Source: Planctomycetales bacterium
GTDB lineage: Bacteria > Planctomycetota > Planctomycetia > Isosphaerales > Isosphaeraceae
Direction: 5' to 3'
Assembly: GCA_027452145.1 (NCBI GenBank)
Contig: DAIDHB010000439.1
Coordinates: forward strand, 1-64,000
DNA: 64,000 nt
Each line of letters opens with the position of its first letter. Positions within the stretch are counted from its first letter, which is position 1. A program made the position numbers and the translations under genes. Shown here piece by piece: positions 61,701-64,000 of this stretch. The notes beneath the pieces were generated by a model. That model was not told the origin of the DNA. It was given only the letters and a program-made list of their open reading frames with translations, and did no database searches.

Positions 61701-61944
61701 GATCGTCGAAAGCGACGGTGATCGGCCGCTCGACCAGCGGCGGCCCGGCGGCCTGCTCGATGACGAGGCCGTCCGGGACGCGGAACGTCTTCGTCCCGAC
61801 GCGAACCTCGCCGGCATCGGCGGCGGCTGCGCCGAGAAGGCTGATCGCCGTCGCCACCAGGCCGGGAACGACCCGGGCCGCCGTCCGGCGCCATCCGATC
61901 GGGCGGAAATCCCGGGCGCGACGCTCGCTCCGCATGCTCTTCAT
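58717..61944 (-). CDS. PVC-type c-heme protein with propeller and HEAT repeats (membrane-bound dehydrogenase-like)
   Basis: 1075 residues from ATG 61944 with AGAGGAG upstream. The signal sequence (about 1-44) follows an Arg-rich n-region. Residues about 50-400 form a soluble-glucose-dehydrogenase-like six-bladed propeller (ITVAFDDRGHLYVADSSG, NPVDVVFTPAGERIFTTTFL, LDFHPTDIVEDADGSLLIVD). Residues about 430-850 are HEAT-like repeats (VRARAMRALAARGEPALDAL and others). A C-terminal cytochrome c domain has CYSCH near residue 950, RGGNVGPDLTRIG, and a distal Met candidate. Such proteins are presumed periplasmic redox enzymes for sugars or alcohols; substrate unknown. Confidence 0.92.
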   Translation of the reverse strand: MKSMRSERRARDFRPIGWRRTAARVVPGLVATAISLLGAAAADAGEVRVGTKTFRVPDGLVIEQAAGPPLVERPITVAFDDRGHLYVADSSGSNDNVQKQLAERPHRILRLEDTDRDGKFDKRVVFADRMMFPEGTMWLDGSLYVAAPPSIWKLTDTDGDGVADRREEWFRGGTLTGCANDLHGPYPGPDGWIYWCKGAFARQTYERPGHKPFSTRAAHIFRCRPDGSAIEPVMTGGMDNPVDVVFTPAGERIFTTTFLVHPGGGHRDGLIHAIYGGIYGKTHEPIYEPAHKWTGPDVMPVLLHMGPAAPCGLARYESDALGPGYRDNLFACYFNLHKVGRHALTPQGSSFATRDEDFVTSADLDFHPTDIVEDADGSLLIVDTGGWYKLCCPTSQLQKPDILGAIYRVRREGAARPADPRGLDLAWDDAPPAELVRRLDDARPAVRARAMRALAARGEPALDALEARIGETPANTARGAAGRLGVVWTACRIDHPRARVIVRRALRDPDPDVRQAAAHAAGLWRDREATAGLIALLESGPAPAARASAEALGRLGDRSAVPALLSAAARASDRIMEHSVTYALIEIDDPASTRRGLEAPSAATRRSSMIALDQMDGGGLDARLAAARMADADPGLKEAASWIVGRHPEWAAELADVLGARLARADLPSADRAELDRQLGRFAAAAPIQQLLARRLVDPSATPAERQSCLAAIGRSGLKPGAVPREWVAAMAAALGPAGAARRDPRDPIIPAVVAAARALPIAPGSDEARTLSARLLAIGDDGGNPAPLRLQALAALPGGLDRPGPRTFDFLVEQVGPDRLVADRTTAADVLARARLSPSQLDRIAGTLASAGPVEVDRLLAAFEQANGEALGLKLVDTLAGSRALGGLRIDAIKAHLAKYPPSVRSRAEERLYSRLNADAARQKARLEQLLPTLAAGDVRRGQLVFHSEKAACYSCHAIGYRGGNVGPDLTRIGSVRAERDLLESILFPSASLVRSFEPVAIATANGKVYNGLIRGEDADELILATGPNQLERIARREIEEMRPSTVSVMPAGLEQQLTTQELADLIAFLKACR

Positions 61945-62430
61945 CGTGCAGCTCCTCTGGTGGACGGATTCGCGATGTCTGGCTGCGACCGATCGCGGTC
62001 GCCTCGCGGTGCGTTGATTTCGGGAAACGATCGAACCCGAAGCGGCAACTCCGTCGTCATACATTATGACGGAACCTGGCGCGGACAAAATCCGAGAAAT
62101 CAACTAGGGTTGCGTGGCGGCATCGCATGCCGGCGCCTGGAAGCGGCCGGTGAAAGCGGGGTCGCGGCGGGATCGTGGGTGGCGGAATCCTCGGACTCTG
62201 GAATCGAATCTGCTTGTAGGAGAACCATGACCGCGTAAGACACATGCTCGCCCGGCCCGATCTGGTCCCGCGTGCCCCGCCGCGACGGCGGATGGCTGGG
62301 GTCCGTTCGGCGGGGCGATCCGGATGAGGGGCACACGAGACGTGGCCGAAGTGCGGTGATCGGCGTACATATGGTGTCACGCCGCCGCCGCCGGGCCCAC
62401 GATGAGGATATGCAGAGGAGGCGAACGGAC
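61945..62430. other. 486-bp intergenic region with a short operator-like dyad
   Basis: Between divergent genes. CGTCATA (62055-62061) and TATGACG (62065-62071) form a 7-bp dyad around 3 bases; the minus strand reads CATAAT across it, about 120 bases before the PVC protein gene, a weak -10 candidate. The rest shows no gene with coding character. Confidence 0.5.
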
Positions 62431-62613
62431 ATGCGGCAGTTCGGAGATACACTGGTCTGGCTGGGACTGATCCTGGTGGTCGCGGCGGTGGTGTACTTCA
62501 CGCCTCGCCTGGCGAGCTACGTCTCGAGGATCGATCGGCAAGATGGATCGGACCGGGTCGTCTGGCGCTCGCCCATCGGGGTTCTCGAGACGACGGGCGG
62601 CGACGGCCTGTAA
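62431..62613 (+). CDS. Very small single-pass membrane protein
   Basis: 60 residues from ATG 62431; GAGGAGG lies 11 bases upstream, and ATG 62410 is an alternative. One membrane helix near the N-terminus (TLVWLGLILVVAAVVYFTPR) is followed by a short charged tail. Length and topology are similar to small DUF-type membrane proteins, but no family is identifiable. It is supported only by the ribosome-binding site and the clear helix. Confidence 0.5.
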   Translation: MRQFGDTLVWLGLILVVAAVVYFTPRLASYVSRIDRQDGSDRVVWRSPIGVLETTGGDGL

Positions 62614-62838
62614 ACCGGTCGACTCGTTGCCATCGACCGGGCCGACGAGTTCGGGCGCGAGGCGGGGATGCCCGCCGGCCGCGCCACGCCGTTTTGGCTC
62701 GCATCGTCCCGGGATGGGATCGCGTCGCTTCGCCCTGGGGATCGTCGTATCGGGTCGGGATCGGCCCACGGGGGCCGGGGCCGGCCCGATACGACGTTGG
62801 CGGCAAGCGGCAATCGCCTCGCCTGGCGTCGCCTCGCG

Positions 62839-63750
62839 TCAGCGCCTGAGGGCGGCCAGCGCGTCGGAGGTCCTCTTCAGGATGTCGTCGACCTGCTCGG
62901 TCGACTCGAAGCCGATGATGAACGCGTCGACCGTGCCGAGGCCCAGCACGTAGCGCAGCGAGGCGTCCTTCCGCTCGGGAGTCTTGATCCGGCCCTCGCC
63001 CAGGATCTTCATCCCGACAACCCCCTTGCCGGCCGAATGCATCTCCTCCAGGACCGACGCGACCTCGTCGGGCTTCCTGTCGTCCATGATGAGGCCTTCG
63101 GGGTTGATCCGTGCGAGGTCCACCTCGACGAACGGGTCCTTCGCCGAGGTTCGCAGCGGGTCCATGCCGTGGCAGCTCGTGCCGTGGGCGCGGATGATCT
63201 TCTCCTCCTTGGCCCTGCGGAGGTAGTCCATCGAGCCGGTGTGGTCGTGGGGCCAGCCGGACTTCTGCATGCAGTGCAGCAGGACGATGTCGATGTACTC
63301 GACGCCCAGCTCGAGGCGGTAGCGCTCGAGGTGGCTGCGGGCATCGGCGAGGTTGGTGGCGTGGGTCTTGGTCTGGATCACATAGTTCTCGCGCGGGACG
63401 CCCTTGAGGGCCTCGCGGAGGTACACGTGCGAGCCGTACTGGTCGGCCACGTCGAAGAAGCAGACGCCCTGGTCCAGGGCGTGGCGGACGACCTTGCGGA
63501 AGCCCTTGATGCCCAGCCGGGTCTGGTTGCTCGCCTGGCCCGAGCCGATGCTGCCGGTGCCCATGCCGACGAGCGAGACCTGGATGCCGGTCTTGCCCAG
63601 CGTGACCTTGTCGCTGGGGTTCCTGGGCAGCGCGTTGCGCGGATAGGCTGCGGACGCGGTCCCCGTCGCGGATGCCGCGGCGATCGAGGCCACGGTCGCG
63701 GCGGCCGTCGCCTGCGTCACGAAGTCGCGGCGATTGAGCGGAGGTGTCAT
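62839..63750 (-). CDS. Tat-exported aldo/keto reductase
   Basis: 303 residues; GGGAGGA lies 9 bases before the ATG. The N-terminus is a twin-arginine leader (NRRDFVTQATAAATVASIAA). AKR barrel residues follow: D100, Y105 (VADQYG), K128 (IQTKT) and H159 (VLLHC), the full catalytic tetrad. The C-terminal end is shortened (lacks the usual long NADPH-binding tail), as is common in planctomycete Tat-type AKRs. If exported with its cofactor bound, it may act as an extracytoplasmic oxidoreductase; substrate unknown. It is divergent from the riboflavin synthase gene. Confidence 0.9.
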   Translation of the reverse strand: MTPPLNRRDFVTQATAAATVASIAAASATGTASAAYPRNALPRNPSDKVTLGKTGIQVSLVGMGTGSIGSGQASNQTRLGIKGFRKVVRHALDQGVCFFDVADQYGSHVYLREALKGVPRENYVIQTKTHATNLADARSHLERYRLELGVEYIDIVLLHCMQKSGWPHDHTGSMDYLRRAKEEKIIRAHGTSCHGMDPLRTSAKDPFVEVDLARINPEGLIMDDRKPDEVASVLEEMHSAGKGVVGMKILGEGRIKTPERKDASLRYVLGLGTVDAFIIGFESTEQVDDILKRTSDALAALRR

Positions 63751-63958
63751 CGGGTCGGTCCTCCCTTCCGAGGTCGGCGGTAGAAAGTGGCAGTCGACAG
63801 TGGACGGGCCGATGCGGCCGAACGTCGCGGCCCGCGCCCCGGGGGCGACGGCCTTCAGCAGGCAATTCTAGCGGCGTCATCGCCATGCTACCATAGCCCA
63901 TCGGCGGCGGGCGGGCCGGGAACGTCGCGGTCGGGCCGGGGTAGGGGAGGATGCGGGC

Positions 63959-64000
63959 GTGTTCACGGGGCTGGTCGAGGCGCTGGGGCGGATCGAGCGG
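63959..64000 (+). CDS. ribE: Riboflavin synthase, first 14 codons (partial)
   Basis: From GTG 63959 the frame reads VFTGLVEALGRIER up to the window edge. M/V-FTGLVE-x-x-G is the invariant N-terminus of riboflavin synthase alpha subunit, which converts two 6,7-dimethyl-8-ribityllumazine molecules to riboflavin. GGGGAGG at 63944-63950 lies 8 bases upstream, supporting the GTG start. The rest of the gene is outside the window. Confidence 0.85.
   Translation, partial: MFTGLVEALGRIER

Overview
This is a high-GC bacterial chromosomal segment, almost certainly from a planctomycete and most likely the Isosphaeraceae/Gemmatales side of the phylum. The evidence is the gene repertoire: two DUF1501 proteins with twin-arginine-type leaders, a DUF1549/DUF1553 cytochrome-type protein with a LamG insert, a PVC-type CxxCH 'membrane-bound dehydrogenase', DUF1080 hydrolase domains, an ECF sigma factor beside a WD40-bearing Ser/Thr kinase, a tricorn-like protease, and very large multidomain secreted or membrane proteins. 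The species cannot be fixed from sequence alone.

Layout. 0-1 kb: right end of an IS66-type element that has cut into a secreted beta-propeller gene, which also carries a frameshift. 1.1-5.3 kb: ECF sigma factor and receptor-like Ser/Thr kinase with two predicted WD40 propellers; a short Uma2-nuclease-like relic lies between them. 5.5-13 kb: DUF1501 protein, glycosyltransferase-like protein, B3-type metallo-beta-lactamase-fold protein, HEAT-repeat lipoprotein, a duplicated 78-bp palindromic repeat, and a double DUF1080 hydrolase. 13-18.5 kb: a BlaI-type repressor translationally coupled to a giant M56/BlaR1-type protein carrying carboxypeptidase-regulatory repeats, a thioredoxin fold without CxxC, and a beta-propeller; two matched operators overlap the repressor promoter. 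18.6-20.8 kb: a secreted protein and a divergent protein of unknown function. 20.8-30.6 kb: a coherent L-rhamnose locus (isomerase, a four-part ABC importer compressed into two fusion polypeptides, alpha-L-rhamnosidase). 31-39.4 kb: FkbM-type methyltransferase, a repeat-filled non-coding kilobase, small membrane proteins, an orphan DNA methyltransferase, and a MarR-SDR-aldo/keto reductase cluster. 39.6-64 kb: DUF1549/1553 protein, phosphoesterase, tricorn-like protease, Dabb protein, orphan MNT nucleotidyltransferase, SprT-like protein, lactonase-type propeller, second DUF1501 protein, formaldehyde-dehydrogenase-like ADH, SRPBCC protein, EF-hand protein, PVC cytochrome-type protein, Tat-exported aldo/keto reductase, and the first 14 codons of riboflavin synthase.

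How parts work together. In the rhamnose locus a secreted GH78 enzyme would release L-rhamnose from polysaccharide, the fused ABC importer would bring it in, and the isomerase would start catabolism. BlaI plus the M56 fusion looks like a signal-responsive proteolytic derepression switch with an elaborated extracytoplasmic sensor. The sigma factor and kinase form a typical planctomycete signalling pair.

Intergenic DNA is unusually rich in small repeats: 7-bp tandem arrays starting at or just after stop codons, several different long inverted repeats, a hairpin family with core AGGTCGGGC, a 63-bp tandem repeat, and one inverted repeat lying inside a coding sequence where it appears to form the linker of a fusion protein. 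These repeats and the fusion proteins are the most unusual content of the window.
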